From NCBI RefSeq assembly GCF_003431325.1, contig NZ_CP010515.1:496001-560000 (forward strand): a stretch of 64,000 nucleotides of DNA, read 5' to 3'. The stretch is from Acidilobus sp. 7A. GTDB lineage: Archaea > Thermoproteota > Thermoprotei_A > Sulfolobales > Acidilobaceae. Below the pieces are notes generated by a model. The model did not search any database. It was given only the letters and a program-made list of their open reading frames with translations, and had not been told where the DNA came from. Both the position numbers and the translations under genes were made by a program. Positions 43,221 to 52,492 of this stretch are shown one piece after another; position 1 is the first letter of the stretch; every line of letters starts with the position of its first letter.

Positions 43221-44792
43221 TCATGCACCACCTCCTAAGCCTGAGAGGAGGACAACGTGCGTCACGGCCGCGCTGAGGCCGGCCGTGATCGGGTTTATAG
43301 CAAGGAAGAAAATTACGCTGAAGATTGCTATGGCCAGCATTGAGAGCTTAAAGCTGTCAACCTTTTCGGCGGCCTCTATCTTTGACCTAGGCTGGCCATA
43401 GAAGACCCTCCTCATAGTTATGAATGAGTATGACGCCGTCACTGTAAGGGCCACTATTAGGAGCAGGCTTATGCCTACAATTGTGGCCATGTTTATGAAG
43501 AGCAGGGACTTAACTACCCCCAGAACTATATATATCTCACTCCACATGCCTATGCTCGGCGGAAGGCCAGTCAAGTTCATGAATCCGAAGAGGGCCAACG
43601 CGGCGACCAGCGGGTACCTTCTGGCTAGGCCACCCATCTTGCCTATGTCCCTGAGGCCGTGCGCCTCGGTTATGAAGACCCCAGCTGTCGTGAAGAGCAG
43701 GGCCTTGCCTATGGCGTGTGATAGGTATATCAGCATGGCGCCACTGATGCCGTAGGCGTTAAGCGTGGCAAGGCCAAGGAGCATGTAGCCCATCTGGCTT
43801 ATGCTTGAGTACGCTAAGAACCTCTTGAAGTCAGTCTGCCTGAGCGAGACCAGGCCCGCATATATGATAGTAGTGAACGCCAACCCCAGGAGGAAGTCGC
43901 GCCAGTCCACCATCTGGGTTGGGAACAGCGGTATGACAAACCTAGCTATTGCATAGCCCGCGAGCCCTATGAGGTTTGGCGATAGTAGCGCTGAGATGGG
44001 GGTTGGAGCCTCAGCGTGCGCGTAGGGCAGCCACATGTGGACCCCAAAGACAGCCATCTTGACGAAGAGCCCGAAGAGTAGCAGGGCCGCTATTATCGTT
44101 GCTGCTGAGGGGCCTATGTACTCAACCGAGCCGACCGAGACTAGCTGACCATTGACGACGCTTAGGTAGTTGAACGAGTGGACGAGGAACCCAAGGTAGA
44201 GGGCGCCTGTGAGGAACACGACGGCCCCGATGTGAGTCCAAACGAAGTAAAGCAGCGATATCCTCCTCCTGTCGCCGTAGCCGTAGAATGCTATGAGGAG
44301 GAAAGAGGATATGAGGCTGCCCTCCAGGAACACGTAGAACTCCACGAGGTTCGTCGAGTAGGCTAGGCCAAGCATAGTGGCCGCGAAGATGTCATAGAGC
44401 AGAATGTAAGTCCCAAATGAGGGTGGGCTCTCTCCTGCCTCCTTCATCTCGGCTATCCTGGTCTCCATGTACTTTATACTATAAACTGCCACAAAAGCTG
44501 TGACTATCGAAAGTCCTATTATGACAGGCGCAGATAGCCCGTCTATACCAAGGGCTATAGTTCCTATTGAGTACCTTGTTAAGTTGAAGTAGAGGGGGTC
44601 TACGAGGCTGCCTGCCTCCAGCACCCCCGCGGCATACATGGCTACAACTATGAGGAGGGGCGCCAGGAGGGAGGCGGCCGAGAGGTAAGTTAGCGCGTGT
44701 AGCCCGCTCCTGCTCTTAAGCGGCCAGGCAACTACGCCCAGGGCTATTGGAAGCATTACTGTAACCCAAAGCAGCGGGTACTGAAGCATCAT
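43221..44792 (-). CDS. nuoM: Complex I subunit M (proton antiporter-like)
   Basis: 523-aa membrane subunit with about 14 helices. Family segments: FYVFLEGSLISSFLLIAFYGYG, FVKMAVFGVHMWLPYAHAEAPTPISALLSP and FKRFLAYSSISQMGYMLLGLA, each with the buried Glu or Lys used in proton transfer. Middle antiporter of the membrane arm. Followed without gap by nuoL. Confidence 0.95.
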   Translation of the reverse strand: MMLQYPLLWVTVMLPIALGVVAWPLKSRSGLHALTYLSAASLLAPLLIVVAMYAAGVLEAGSLVDPLYFNLTRYSIGTIALGIDGLSAPVIIGLSIVTAFVAVYSIKYMETRIAEMKEAGESPPSFGTYILLYDIFAATMLGLAYSTNLVEFYVFLEGSLISSFLLIAFYGYGDRRRISLLYFVWTHIGAVVFLTGALYLGFLVHSFNYLSVVNGQLVSVGSVEYIGPSAATIIAALLLFGLFVKMAVFGVHMWLPYAHAEAPTPISALLSPNLIGLAGYAIARFVIPLFPTQMVDWRDFLLGLAFTTIIYAGLVSLRQTDFKRFLAYSSISQMGYMLLGLATLNAYGISGAMLIYLSHAIGKALLFTTAGVFITEAHGLRDIGKMGGLARRYPLVAALALFGFMNLTGLPPSIGMWSEIYIVLGVVKSLLFINMATIVGISLLLIVALTVTASYSFITMRRVFYGQPRSKIEAAEKVDSFKLSMLAIAIFSVIFFLAINPITAGLSAAVTHVVLLSGLGGGA

Positions 44793-44797
44793 ACCTC

Positions 44798-45112
44798 TTA
44801 CACCTCCGACTCCTCCAGGTCACTCGATGAAAGGCTCCTGTACTGTCTTAGAAAAGCTATGAGTATTGAGACCACTACTATCACCTCAACAGAGACCACA
44901 GAAATCGCTATAATGCCAAAGTACGTGGCAAGGTAGGAGGAGCCAGCCAATATAGGTATGACTAGTAGCAGTAGCCCGTTGAACATCACCTCAACTGAAA
45001 GGAGCTGCCTTAACAGGTTGCTTGATGCCGTGAGGCCATAGGCGCCTATGCCTATTATTATAGCTGAGGTCACTAACAGTATGCCGCCAACAAACGAGTC
45101 TAGGATAATCAC
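44798..45112 (-). CDS. nuoK: Complex I subunit K
   Basis: 104-aa protein with three membrane helices. The conserved buried Glu is in LLSVEVMFNGLLLLV, and VEVIVVVSILIAF carries the second. GTG 45112 overlaps the nuoJ stop (GTGA). Corresponds to NuoK/Nad4L. Confidence 0.93.
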   Translation of the reverse strand: MIILDSFVGGILLVTSAIIIGIGAYGLTASSNLLRQLLSVEVMFNGLLLLVIPILAGSSYLATYFGIIAISVVSVEVIVVVSILIAFLRQYRSLSSSDLEESEV

Positions 45113-45606
45113 TTCCTCTCACCTCTCTTCGCTATAGCTATAGCCTCCACCACTGTCGCGGCCTGGCCAACGAATATGAGGGCCAGGACTGGCAGGTATT
45201 CATGAAGGGCCCCGGCGGCCGCCTGCGAGGCCTGAATTGGGGCGGGTACAATGAAGAGCCTGTAAAGGCTCAAGGCGAACACCACTACAAGGATTAGCGT
45301 GGTCACGGCGGCTGCGGCCACAAGCCCCTTGAAGGGCTCGCGGGTCTCTTCCCTCTGGGGGCCTATCATGCTTACCGAAATTATTATGAACATTACAGCG
45401 GCGCCGACATATACTAACACCAGGTAAGCGCCAATTATTCCAAAGCCAACTACGGCGAGGAGCGCGGCCGTTAACGAGCCCAGTACGGCTAGCGTCACGC
45501 TGGCGTACACTAGGTCCTTGATCCTTATAACCATGTACGCGGCGACTATTGCCATAACTGAGAGCACGGCTGCGAAGAGCGGTAGGTCAACTGAGACGCC
45601 GCTCAC
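45109..45606 (-). CDS. nuoJ: Complex I subunit J
   Basis: 165-aa, five-helix membrane subunit. The pi-bulge helix segment AYLVLVYVGAAVMFIIISVSM is characteristic of NuoJ. GTG 45606 overlaps the nuoI stop by 4 nt, and its own stop overlaps nuoK; the three are translated together. Confidence 0.92.
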   Translation of the reverse strand: MSGVSVDLPLFAAVLSVMAIVAAYMVIRIKDLVYASVTLAVLGSLTAALLAVVGFGIIGAYLVLVYVGAAVMFIIISVSMIGPQREETREPFKGLVAAAAVTTLILVVVFALSLYRLFIVPAPIQASQAAAGALHEYLPVLALIFVGQAATVVEAIAIAKRGERK

Positions 45607-46193
45607 TTGTTCTCACCCCCACTTGCCTGGCCAATCTGCCCCTCCTGCTTAACGCTCTCATCGGCCCTCACCTTGACGAGGCCCCTCTTCTCATCAAAAA
45701 CGTACGTAACAGGCACGCCCTCCTTGCTAGTTACGAACTCCGGCTGCTCCTGGAACTGCTCTAAGTTGAGTATCATGTCATTCATGTTTAGGTACACCAG
45801 GTCGTGGTACGGCACATGATAGAGGGCTTCGGTTGGACAGACGTCGACGCAGAGGCCGCAGAATATGCAGCGGTTGTAGTTTATGACCGGGTACTTCTTC
45901 TTCATCACTTTGTTAAGCTTCTTATCCTTGACGTTAACAGAGACCATCTTCATGGCCCTTGCTGGGCATATCCTGGCGCAGGACGCACAGCTTATACACT
46001 TGTCAAATATCAGCACAATGTAACCTCTGTAGCCCTGCTTTAACTTGATGTACTCGTGGGGGTATAGCAGGGTTATCCTGTTGGGGTCAAAGAAGTACTT
46101 AACTCCAAGCGTCAGAGCTCCAATGTTGCCCGCAATGGCCCTCCCAAGGAAAGTTGCCCTCGGGACCTTCTTAATCTCAGGCTTCGCCGGCAT
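45603..46193 (-). CDS. nuoI: Complex I 8Fe ferredoxin subunit I
   Basis: 196-aa subunit with two 4Fe-4S sites: CISCASCARICP and CIFCGLCVDVCP, spaced as in NuoI. They hold clusters N6a and N6b, passing electrons toward NuoB. The N- and C-terminal tails are polar; the C-terminal one is Gln/Glu-rich. Lies between nuoH and nuoJ. Confidence 0.95.
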   Translation of the reverse strand: MPAKPEIKKVPRATFLGRAIAGNIGALTLGVKYFFDPNRITLLYPHEYIKLKQGYRGYIVLIFDKCISCASCARICPARAMKMVSVNVKDKKLNKVMKKKYPVINYNRCIFCGLCVDVCPTEALYHVPYHDLVYLNMNDMILNLEQFQEQPEFVTSKEGVPVTYVFDEKRGLVKVRADESVKQEGQIGQASGGENK

Positions 46194-46204
46194 CGCACAT
46201 CACC

Positions 46205-47272
46205 TCACGGGTGCACCCCGAAAAACGCCTCGGCCACGCTTATGCCGAAGGCAGCAAATGCAAGGGGTATGAGCACCTCCCAGGCCAGGCTAAGTGCCTG
46301 GTCGAGCCTGTACCTGCCGTAGACGGCGCGCAGGAAGCTCATAATTGCCATGACTATAGTTGCCTTCACCACAACTATGAGGCTGGGTACGAAGTACCCC
46401 AGCAGTATGCCGGGCCCAGGCCTGTAGGGCGCCCAGCCCCCGAGGAAGACCAGGGTCATGAGGACTGAGAAGGCCCACCTCCTTATGTACCCTCCTCCCA
46501 TGTTGATGCCGTAGATGAGGCCGCTGTACTCGGTGAAGGGCCCTGCGACGAGCTCGGTCTCGGAGTCCGGTATCTCGAACGGGAACCCGCTGGTAGACAT
46601 GAGGATTGCGATGAAGAGGTCGAGCAGGGCTATGGGGTTAAGGAGGCCAAGCCAGATGCCGGTCATCTGGTAGTTAACTATGTCGACGAGGTTAAAGGTA
46701 TGGAGCAGTGGCACCACAGACAGCAGAGATATGACAGCTATGAGCTCATATGCAACTATTATGAATGACTCCCTAACGCCGCCCAGCACTGAGAACTTGT
46801 TGTTGCTGGCCCAAGCCATTACTACCGTGAATATAGGTGCCAGGGTTGAGAGGGCCACAGCTATGAGCAGGCTGTAGCCCATCGGGATTGGCCAGTACTC
46901 GCTTATTGACGTCATTGGGACAGCTACCATAGGCAACAGCGATAGTATTAACATGGCGTTCGGGGCGACTATGAACGCGAAGAAGTCAGCAGCGCTGGGT
47001 ATTATGAGCTCCTGGACGGTGTACCTGATAAGGTCAGCTATGAGCTGGGGCGCCCCGCCGGTCCTTGGGCTTATCTCAAGCGGGCCGTACCTCATCTGTA
47101 CCCTCGCTGCCGCCTTACGCTCAAACCATATCATGAATACGACTATTACAAGCGCGGCCACTAGGCCAGGTATTATGATGAACTGGTAGACCGGGGGGTA
47201 AAATATTATGTAATGGAAGAGCCCCCAGCCGATGTCGCTAAATACCTTCGCTGCCGTCACCATATCCATCAC
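46205..47272 (-). CDS. nuoH: Complex I subunit H (quinone-site membrane subunit)
   Basis: 355-aa membrane subunit with about eight helices. It has WFERKAAARVQMRYGP and the quinone-loop segment PFEIPDSETELVAGPFTEYSG, both diagnostic of NuoH/Nad1. Its start overlaps the nuoD stop as GTGATG. It connects the peripheral and membrane arms. Confidence 0.95.
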   Translation of the reverse strand: MMDMVTAAKVFSDIGWGLFHYIIFYPPVYQFIIIPGLVAALVIVVFMIWFERKAAARVQMRYGPLEISPRTGGAPQLIADLIRYTVQELIIPSAADFFAFIVAPNAMLILSLLPMVAVPMTSISEYWPIPMGYSLLIAVALSTLAPIFTVVMAWASNNKFSVLGGVRESFIIVAYELIAVISLLSVVPLLHTFNLVDIVNYQMTGIWLGLLNPIALLDLFIAILMSTSGFPFEIPDSETELVAGPFTEYSGLIYGINMGGGYIRRWAFSVLMTLVFLGGWAPYRPGPGILLGYFVPSLIVVVKATIVMAIMSFLRAVYGRYRLDQALSLAWEVLIPLAFAAFGISVAEAFFGVHP

Positions 47273-48516
47273 CTATCCCACTCTGGCGGGAAATAATCAA
47301 AACTCCCATAAATGGCAGGTAAGTCCATGAGTCTGTGGCCAGGCATCACATACTTGAAGGCTATGACGTTTCTGAACGAGGGCGTGACCACTCTAACTCT
47401 GTATGGCACATCCTTGCCGTCACTTTCAACATAATAGAAAATCTCGCCCCTGCCTGCCTCAACCCTAGCGGCGGCCTTTCCAGGGGGCACCTTGAGGGTC
47501 GCAAAGAGAGGCATTAGCTTAACCCTGTACTTACCCGCATACGGTATGTTGCCCTCATAGACGTCCTTGTAAAGCTTTGGAGCAGTCTTCCAGAACTTGT
47601 CATGCATGAAGCCCTCCCTCGGGTGCTTCTCAAGCCAGTCCACGGCCTGCTCAATTATGTTAAGGCTCTGCTTTATCTCCTCAACCCTCTGCCATGCCCT
47701 CGCCAGTGAGTCGCCCTCCTCAAAGACTGGTATCTCGAAGTCAAGCTCTGGGTACGCCTCATAGGGCTCAACGAGCCTGACGTCATACTTAATCCCGCTG
47801 GCCCTGGCATTAGGTCCGACTATGCCCAGCTCCGCGGCCTTAGTCTTAGAGATTACGCCCACGCCCTCAAGCCTCTTCCTTATGTTAGGGTTGTTCAGGT
47901 ATATCTTGGCGTACTCATCAAGCCTGTACCTCATGTATCTCACGGCCTTCCTGGCGTTCTGGGGGAAGTCGTCAGGGATGTCCCTCCTGACCCCGCCGAA
48001 CACGGGGTAGGAGTGGGTTAACCTTGCCCCCGTCAGGTCCTCGGCCAGCTGCACGAAGACCTCCCTGTCGCCGAAGGCCCACATGTAGATCGTCGAGTGG
48101 CCCAGGAACACTGCAAATATGCCTATGCCGTAGAGGTGGCTCGCTATCCTGTTTATCTCGCAGAGGAGCGTCCTGAGATACTTAGCCCTCTCCGGCGGCT
48201 CTATGCCAAGTAGCTTCTCGACGGCCTCAACGTAGGGGAGCGTTATGTTGCAGGCGTCCAGTATAGCCATCCTCTCGAACAACGGTATGTTCTTTATCCA
48301 GTCCCTGCCCTCGGCCAGCTTCTCCATGGTCCTGTGGACGAAGCCTATGTCGGGGTCAACTCTGACCATGACGTCACCGTCGAGCTCAACTATTATCCTC
48401 ATGTGCCCTGAGCCTGGGTGCGAGGGGCCTATCTGGACCTCGTAGACGTTCCTCTCGACGGGCCTCACTTCCATGCCAGGCAGGTGAGGCACGCCGCTGG
48501 CAGATCCCTCGGACAT
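47269..48516 (-). CDS. nuoD: Complex I subunit D (49 kDa homologue)
   Basis: 415-aa hydrophilic subunit that forms the quinone-reducing cavity with NuoB. Diagnostic segments are VQIGPSHPGSGHMRI, FVHRTMEKLAEGR and RMAILDACNITLPYVEAVE, and FGGVRRDIPDDFP. The DPDIGFVHR region carries the conserved acidic residues. Complete and of normal length. ATG 48516 lies 4 nt after nuoC. Confidence 0.95.
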   Translation of the reverse strand: MSEGSASGVPHLPGMEVRPVERNVYEVQIGPSHPGSGHMRIIVELDGDVMVRVDPDIGFVHRTMEKLAEGRDWIKNIPLFERMAILDACNITLPYVEAVEKLLGIEPPERAKYLRTLLCEINRIASHLYGIGIFAVFLGHSTIYMWAFGDREVFVQLAEDLTGARLTHSYPVFGGVRRDIPDDFPQNARKAVRYMRYRLDEYAKIYLNNPNIRKRLEGVGVISKTKAAELGIVGPNARASGIKYDVRLVEPYEAYPELDFEIPVFEEGDSLARAWQRVEEIKQSLNIIEQAVDWLEKHPREGFMHDKFWKTAPKLYKDVYEGNIPYAGKYRVKLMPLFATLKVPPGKAAARVEAGRGEIFYYVESDGKDVPYRVRVVTPSFRNVIAFKYVMPGHRLMDLPAIYGSFDYFPPEWDR

Positions 48517-48519
48517 AGC

Positions 48520-49059
48520 TCACCACCACTTTGAAGACTCAAACGCCTCATAGTCAGTTTCGATGTCGTCGCTCTCCTCCTTGACAACAAAGTCCTTGCG
48601 CAGGGGCTTGAGGGCTGCCACAACTGGGGTTAGCAGCAGGAGCCTCAGGTCTGGGTGGCCGTCAAACGTTATCCCGAACATCTCATAGGTCTCCCTCTCC
48701 TGGAGCTCAGCGCTCAGCCACACGCGGGTGAGGCTTGGACAGTGCGGGTTGTCCCTAGATATATAAGTTGATAACGATACCATAAACTTTGAGAGGTCCT
48801 CGTTTAAGTAGCTTGTCACGTGGTACATGACCTTAAACTGCTTCTTAGCTATGTAGTCGACGGCGCCAACCGAGATAACATGGTCAAAACCTAGCTCCTT
48901 CAACTTGACCGCAGCCTCTACCAGGTGCTCGACTGGCACAACAATGTCTATGTAGCCCTTGACGGGCTCCACCTGCGGCTTATAGTCCTTAAGGGCCTCA
49001 AGCAGGCTCTTCTGAAGCTCCTCAGCTGTAGCTGGCACCTCCCTCACCCCTCCACCCAC
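48520..49059 (-). CDS. nuoC: Complex I subunit C (30 kDa homologue)
   Basis: 179-aa hydrophilic subunit. The diagnostic C-terminal motif is RETYEMFGITFDGHPDLRLLLL (E-R-E-x-Y-D-(L/M)-F-G-I-x-F-x-G-H-P type). It contacts NuoD. The frame overlaps the end of nuoB by 38 nt; GTG 49047 or 49038 are equally possible starts, because several GGAGGG-like sites precede each. Confidence 0.92.
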   Translation of the reverse strand: MGGGVREVPATAEELQKSLLEALKDYKPQVEPVKGYIDIVVPVEHLVEAAVKLKELGFDHVISVGAVDYIAKKQFKVMYHVTSYLNEDLSKFMVSLSTYISRDNPHCPSLTRVWLSAELQERETYEMFGITFDGHPDLRLLLLTPVVAALKPLRKDFVVKEESDDIETDYEAFESSKWW

Positions 49060-49639
49060 ATAGGTCCTCCTTAGGAAGCACGTACTTCAGGTCCTTCCTG
49101 ACGCCCTCTATGAGCCACTTGGAGGCCACACCACGATTTCTAATTATCTTCTGCAGCTCGACTATAGATCTTGCCACGGCCTCAGGCCTTGGAGGGCAGC
49201 CAGGTATGTAGATGTCAACTGGCACCACCTGCCAGGGCCTAACTATGTTATAGCTGTTGTAGAATATGCCCCCGTCAAGTGCACATGCCCCCATTGCTAT
49301 GACAAACTTTGGGAAAGGCATCTGCTCCCATGTTATCCTGACAGTGCACGCCATCTTCTTAGTTACTGTACCCTCTATGATAATTAGATTAGTCTGCCTA
49401 GGCCCAACCCATGGCAGGGAGCCGTATCTCTCGTTGTCAAACCTAGGCCCCCAGGCCGCCCCTATTTCGCAGCCGCAGCAGCTGGTCATCAAGTGAACAG
49501 GCCACAGGCTGAAGGCCGTGGCCCAGTCGACAGCCTTAGCTATGGTGCCCTTTATCAGGCTCTCCTTAGCTAGCTGGGCTGCGACCTCAAGGTTACCTAT
49601 GTATGCCTTCCCCTCCTGCTCCTGCTTGGCCTGTGCCAT
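49022..49639 (-). CDS. nuoB: Complex I subunit B (PSST homologue, N2 cluster)
   Basis: 205-aa subunit that carries the N2 4Fe-4S cluster. The four Cys ligands are the adjacent pair in TSCCGCE, Cys in MGACALDGG and Cys in PGCPPRP. It hands electrons to quinone. I take ATG 49639, five codons inside the longer frame, because GGAGGG precedes it and it does not overlap nuoA. Confidence 0.95.
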   Translation of the reverse strand: MAQAKQEQEGKAYIGNLEVAAQLAKESLIKGTIAKAVDWATAFSLWPVHLMTSCCGCEIGAAWGPRFDNERYGSLPWVGPRQTNLIIIEGTVTKKMACTVRITWEQMPFPKFVIAMGACALDGGIFYNSYNIVRPWQVVPVDIYIPGCPPRPEAVARSIVELQKIIRNRGVASKWLIEGVRKDLKYVLPKEDLCGWRGEGGASYS

Positions 49640-49641
49640 GC

Positions 49642-50043
49642 CTAATCCCTCCACTCATTAATACTCTTCGATACCCGCGCGCCGTATGCCAACAGGGGGG
49701 CAAATACTGCTATCATAACTAAGTATAGTATTAGGAGGTAGTGGTTGTAGCTGGAGGGCGCCGACGATAGGAAAGTTAACAGCACCACGGCTGGCTCCAC
49801 AGCAAGGAACATTATCAGGTAGCCGAAGTATTGGAACGAGAGCCTTGATTTTCCAACGCCCCTGGGCGGGTTTGATGACTCGAACAGCTTGTACTTGTAA
49901 GGCTCCTTGGACTCCACGTGCCTGCTACTCCTTATTACAATGCGAAGTAAGAGTATCGTGCCGACTAGGAGTGCCAGTATTGCGGCGGGCACTATTATAA
50001 GCGAGTTGGCTGCAAGCACAAGGGGGCTATACGCGATGGACAA
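49642..50043 (-). CDS. nuoA: Complex I subunit A
   Basis: 133-aa subunit with three membrane helices. The loop YKLFESSNPPRGVGKSRLSFQYFGYLIMFLAVEPAVVLL is the NuoA/Nad3 signature, here shown in parts. TTG 50043 has GGTGAG 8 nt upstream and a TATA box about 40 nt further, so it opens the operon. Confidence 0.9.
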   Translation of the reverse strand: MSIAYSPLVLAANSLIIVPAAILALLVGTILLLRIVIRSSRHVESKEPYKYKLFESSNPPRGVGKSRLSFQYFGYLIMFLAVEPAVVLLTFLSSAPSSYNHYLLILYLVMIAVFAPLLAYGARVSKSINEWRD

Positions 50044-50358
50044 TTCTCTGGCTCACCGAACGGATTAACTAATGACCAAATATAAATCTCTTGCTCACTT
50101 TCCAATTTTAATCTATGAATAACAACAGGGCGGGTCCCAGCCGCCAAAGGCTGATGTTAATAAGAAGAGGCGCGTTAGTGCTAGCGCTCTTTCATTTTAC
50201 GTGCAGAGACCTAGATTATGTAAGGTCTTTGGTAGGACTAGGCTGAGGCATATCTTGCGAAGAGGACCAGCATCTAAAGGCGAGAGTTCAAGGGAAGGAC
50301 GGCCCTAGATTGGCGGTAGAAGAGCATAATAACCTTAAGCGGCTAGGCTGCACCATAG
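50044..50358. other. Gene-free interval between nuoA and prefoldin beta
   Basis: 315 nt with divergent genes on each side. The left end holds the nuo promoter, and an AT-rich GCATAATAACC near 50324 may be the promoter of the prefoldin gene. I see no ORF, RNA fold or repeat that I can support in the middle. Confidence 0.6.
50078..50087 (-). promoter_or_regulatory. TATA box of the nuo operon
   Basis: On the minus strand TTTATATTT lies about 36-45 nt upstream of nuoA, with an AT-rich flank. Probable promoter for all 11 genes. Confidence 0.55.
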
Positions 50359-50748
50359 GTGTGCGAAGTGGCAGAGAGGGTGCCGCCTGAGGCGGAGGTC
50401 AAGTATAACAAGTACCTGCAGCTGAGGGACACCTACAACGCTATTGTGCAGCAGAGGCTGGCGGCGGAGTCCTCCCTTGGAGAGATAGAGAAGGTCATAG
50501 AGGTCCTTAACGGTCTCTCTGACGGGGCTGAGGTATACAAGATGGCGGGCTTCGTGCTTGTGAAGTCAACAAAGGGTGACCTGCTAAAGGAGCTCCAGGA
50601 CCGCAAGGAGAGCCTTGAGCTGAAGATAAAGGCCCTGAAGAACCAGGAGAACCTTGTCAAGGAGGAGCTAGACAAGGTTGCAAGTGACCTTCAGAGGATG
50701 CTTCAGGGCACGTCGTTAGGAAAGACAGCAGGACAGGCAGGGTCCTGA
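50359..50748 (+). CDS. pfdB: Prefoldin beta subunit
   Basis: 129-aa coiled-coil chaperone subunit that forms the hexameric prefoldin with alpha subunits and hands unfolded proteins to the thermosome. Two long helices with heptad pattern (residues about 15-55 and 80-118) flank the beta hairpin AEVYKMAGFVLVKSTKGDLL. GTG 50359 is the likely start, with a TATA-like box 30 nt before it. Followed by the DHH gene 12 nt later. Confidence 0.93.
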   Translation: MCEVAERVPPEAEVKYNKYLQLRDTYNAIVQQRLAAESSLGEIEKVIEVLNGLSDGAEVYKMAGFVLVKSTKGDLLKELQDRKESLELKIKALKNQENLVKEELDKVASDLQRMLQGTSLGKTAGQAGS

Positions 50749-50760
50749 GGGCTGGGCCTT

Positions 50761-51735
50761 TTGTACGCTAGCCCCAGGGACGTCCTCGCGCTAGTAGAAG
50801 GGGCTAATGCTGAGGTCCTAGTTCATGGCAACGCTGACCTGGATGCCGTGGCCTCAGCGCTGTTGGCATGCAGGTTAATCGCAAGGTCAGCAAGGAGCTG
50901 CTGCGTCTACGCGAAGGAGGGCCTCAGCAGGCGCGCCAGGGATCTTCTCAGCGCTCTCGTTATTGAACTGCCGCTCTGCGACAGTCTCGATAACAAGGAC
51001 GTGCTGATAGCGGTTGACGCGAGCAACGTCTCTCAGCTCGGCCTGAGCGAGGAGGAGCTCAAGGGGCATAAGACAATTGTAATAGATCATCATGAGCCTG
51101 GGAGTCTTCATAGGCTGGCGAGCGCGCTGGTGGCAGATAAGGAGTCACCCTCGTGCGTGGAGCTGCTAGTCCCGCTGCTCTCTAAGGGCTCCATAAGCCC
51201 ATCTGAGGCCACCTTTGCGCTCGCGGCGCTGCTAGAGGAGACCTCTTTCCTTGAGAGGGCCAGGCTGAGCACCTTTAAGTCAATAGTGACCCTAATCGAG
51301 ATGGGCGGTGACTATGGCCTGGCTGTGAAGCTGATTAGAGGGAATGGTGCTGAGGAGCCCATCGACAGAAGGGTCGCCAAGCTCAAAGGGCTCTCGAGGT
51401 CCCAGGTCAGTATTACGTGCAATGGTAAGCTGGTTGTCGCGGTTAGCAGCGTTGGGTCGTTTGAGGCTGACGTGGCCAGGACGCTGGTCTCAGTGGGCGC
51501 CGATGTTGCGTTAGTGGTAAACGAAAGCAGGGCCTCAATAAGGCTCTCTAGACGCTCCCTTGAGGCGGGGCTCAGCGCTTCAGGCCTGGCGTCATACATT
51601 GCTGAAAGACTTGGCGGCGAGGGTGGGGGTCATGAAGGGGCGGCCGTTGCGAGGCTTAGTAGCCCTGCGCAGCCGGAGAAGCTGCTTGGGCTTGCGCTTA
51701 ACTATGTCAGCGGCGTGTGCGGTGGTCATCAATGA
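50761..51735 (+). CDS. DHH-family phosphoesterase
   Basis: 324-aa phosphoesterase of the DHH superfamily. The motifs are VHGNADLDA (motif I), VDASN (II) and IDHHEPG (III, the name-giving DHH), then a DHHA1-type C-terminal domain ending GGEGGGHEGAAVARLS. It could hydrolyse small nucleotides (NrnA-like) or act in DNA repair (RecJ-like). TTG 50761. The stop overlaps the XPF start as ATGA, so they are co-translated. Confidence 0.87.
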   Translation: MYASPRDVLALVEGANAEVLVHGNADLDAVASALLACRLIARSARSCCVYAKEGLSRRARDLLSALVIELPLCDSLDNKDVLIAVDASNVSQLGLSEEELKGHKTIVIDHHEPGSLHRLASALVADKESPSCVELLVPLLSKGSISPSEATFALAALLEETSFLERARLSTFKSIVTLIEMGGDYGLAVKLIRGNGAEEPIDRRVAKLKGLSRSQVSITCNGKLVVAVSSVGSFEADVARTLVSVGADVALVVNESRASIRLSRRSLEAGLSASGLASYIAERLGGEGGGHEGAAVARLSSPAQPEKLLGLALNYVSGVCGGHQ

Positions 51736-52472
51736 GCAGCCCTGGGCAGAGGAGGCCTAGAATATACGCCGACACGAGGGAGGAGGCCTCAGGTATACCA
51801 AAGCTACTTGAGTCTATGAACGTCATCGTGATCAGGAAGCAGCTGCCAGAGGGGGACTACCTAGTGCCACCTGACGTTGCTTTTGAGAGGAAGAGCGCGG
51901 CTGACTTCATCTCCTCGCTGTTCGACGGGAGGCTCTTTGACCAGGCCTCTCGCATCAGGGGCACTTACAGCGAGGTGCTCTACATAATAGAGGGCGACTT
52001 CTTCAGGGAGCTCAGGTTCTGGAGCGATAAGGAGAGGCAGCTAATAGGGGCCTTGGCTTCACTTGTCACAAGATATGATGCGAAAATACTCTGGAGCGAG
52101 GGGCCAAGGCAGACGGCTGAGTACCTGGCATCTATAGCCTCCAAATATGGTAATAGGGGGGCGTCAGGGCCTGTAGTCATAAATAAGAAGCCGTCGATGC
52201 AGTCGCTCAGGGAGTGGCAGCTCTACGTTGTTGAGTCGTTCCCAGGCATTGGTGCTAAGACTGCAGAGAGGATACTTGAGAAGTTCGGCTCGCTTGAGGC
52301 ATTCTTCAACGCGAGCTTAGCAGAGTTGGCCGCCGTTGAGGGCGTCGGGGAAGCTAAGGCTACGAGGATAAAGGAGCTTCTGAAAGCCCCGTTTAAGTCA
52401 GGCGTCAAGAGGACTACATTGGACGAGTTCTACGACAGGCCTGCTGGTAGACCTAAGGACGAGGAGAGGTGA
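51732..52472 (+). CDS. xpf: XPF/ERCC4-type structure-specific endonuclease
   Basis: 246-aa nuclease that cuts branched DNA in repair. The ERCC4 nuclease motif is DTREEA ... FERKSAADF (GDY-x-ERKxxxD type); a double helix-hairpin-helix at the C-terminus reads FPGIGAKTAERILEKFG and VEGVGEAKATRIKELL. It lacks the helicase domain, as is usual in Crenarchaeota, and should dimerise and bind PCNA. ATG 51732 overlaps the DHH stop; the frame from GTG 51717 is five codons longer than needed. Confidence 0.92.
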   Translation: MSSPGQRRPRIYADTREEASGIPKLLESMNVIVIRKQLPEGDYLVPPDVAFERKSAADFISSLFDGRLFDQASRIRGTYSEVLYIIEGDFFRELRFWSDKERQLIGALASLVTRYDAKILWSEGPRQTAEYLASIASKYGNRGASGPVVINKKPSMQSLREWQLYVVESFPGIGAKTAERILEKFGSLEAFFNASLAELAAVEGVGEAKATRIKELLKAPFKSGVKRTTLDEFYDRPAGRPKDEER

Positions 52473-52492
52473 AGCTAAGGGTTCACTAAGCC

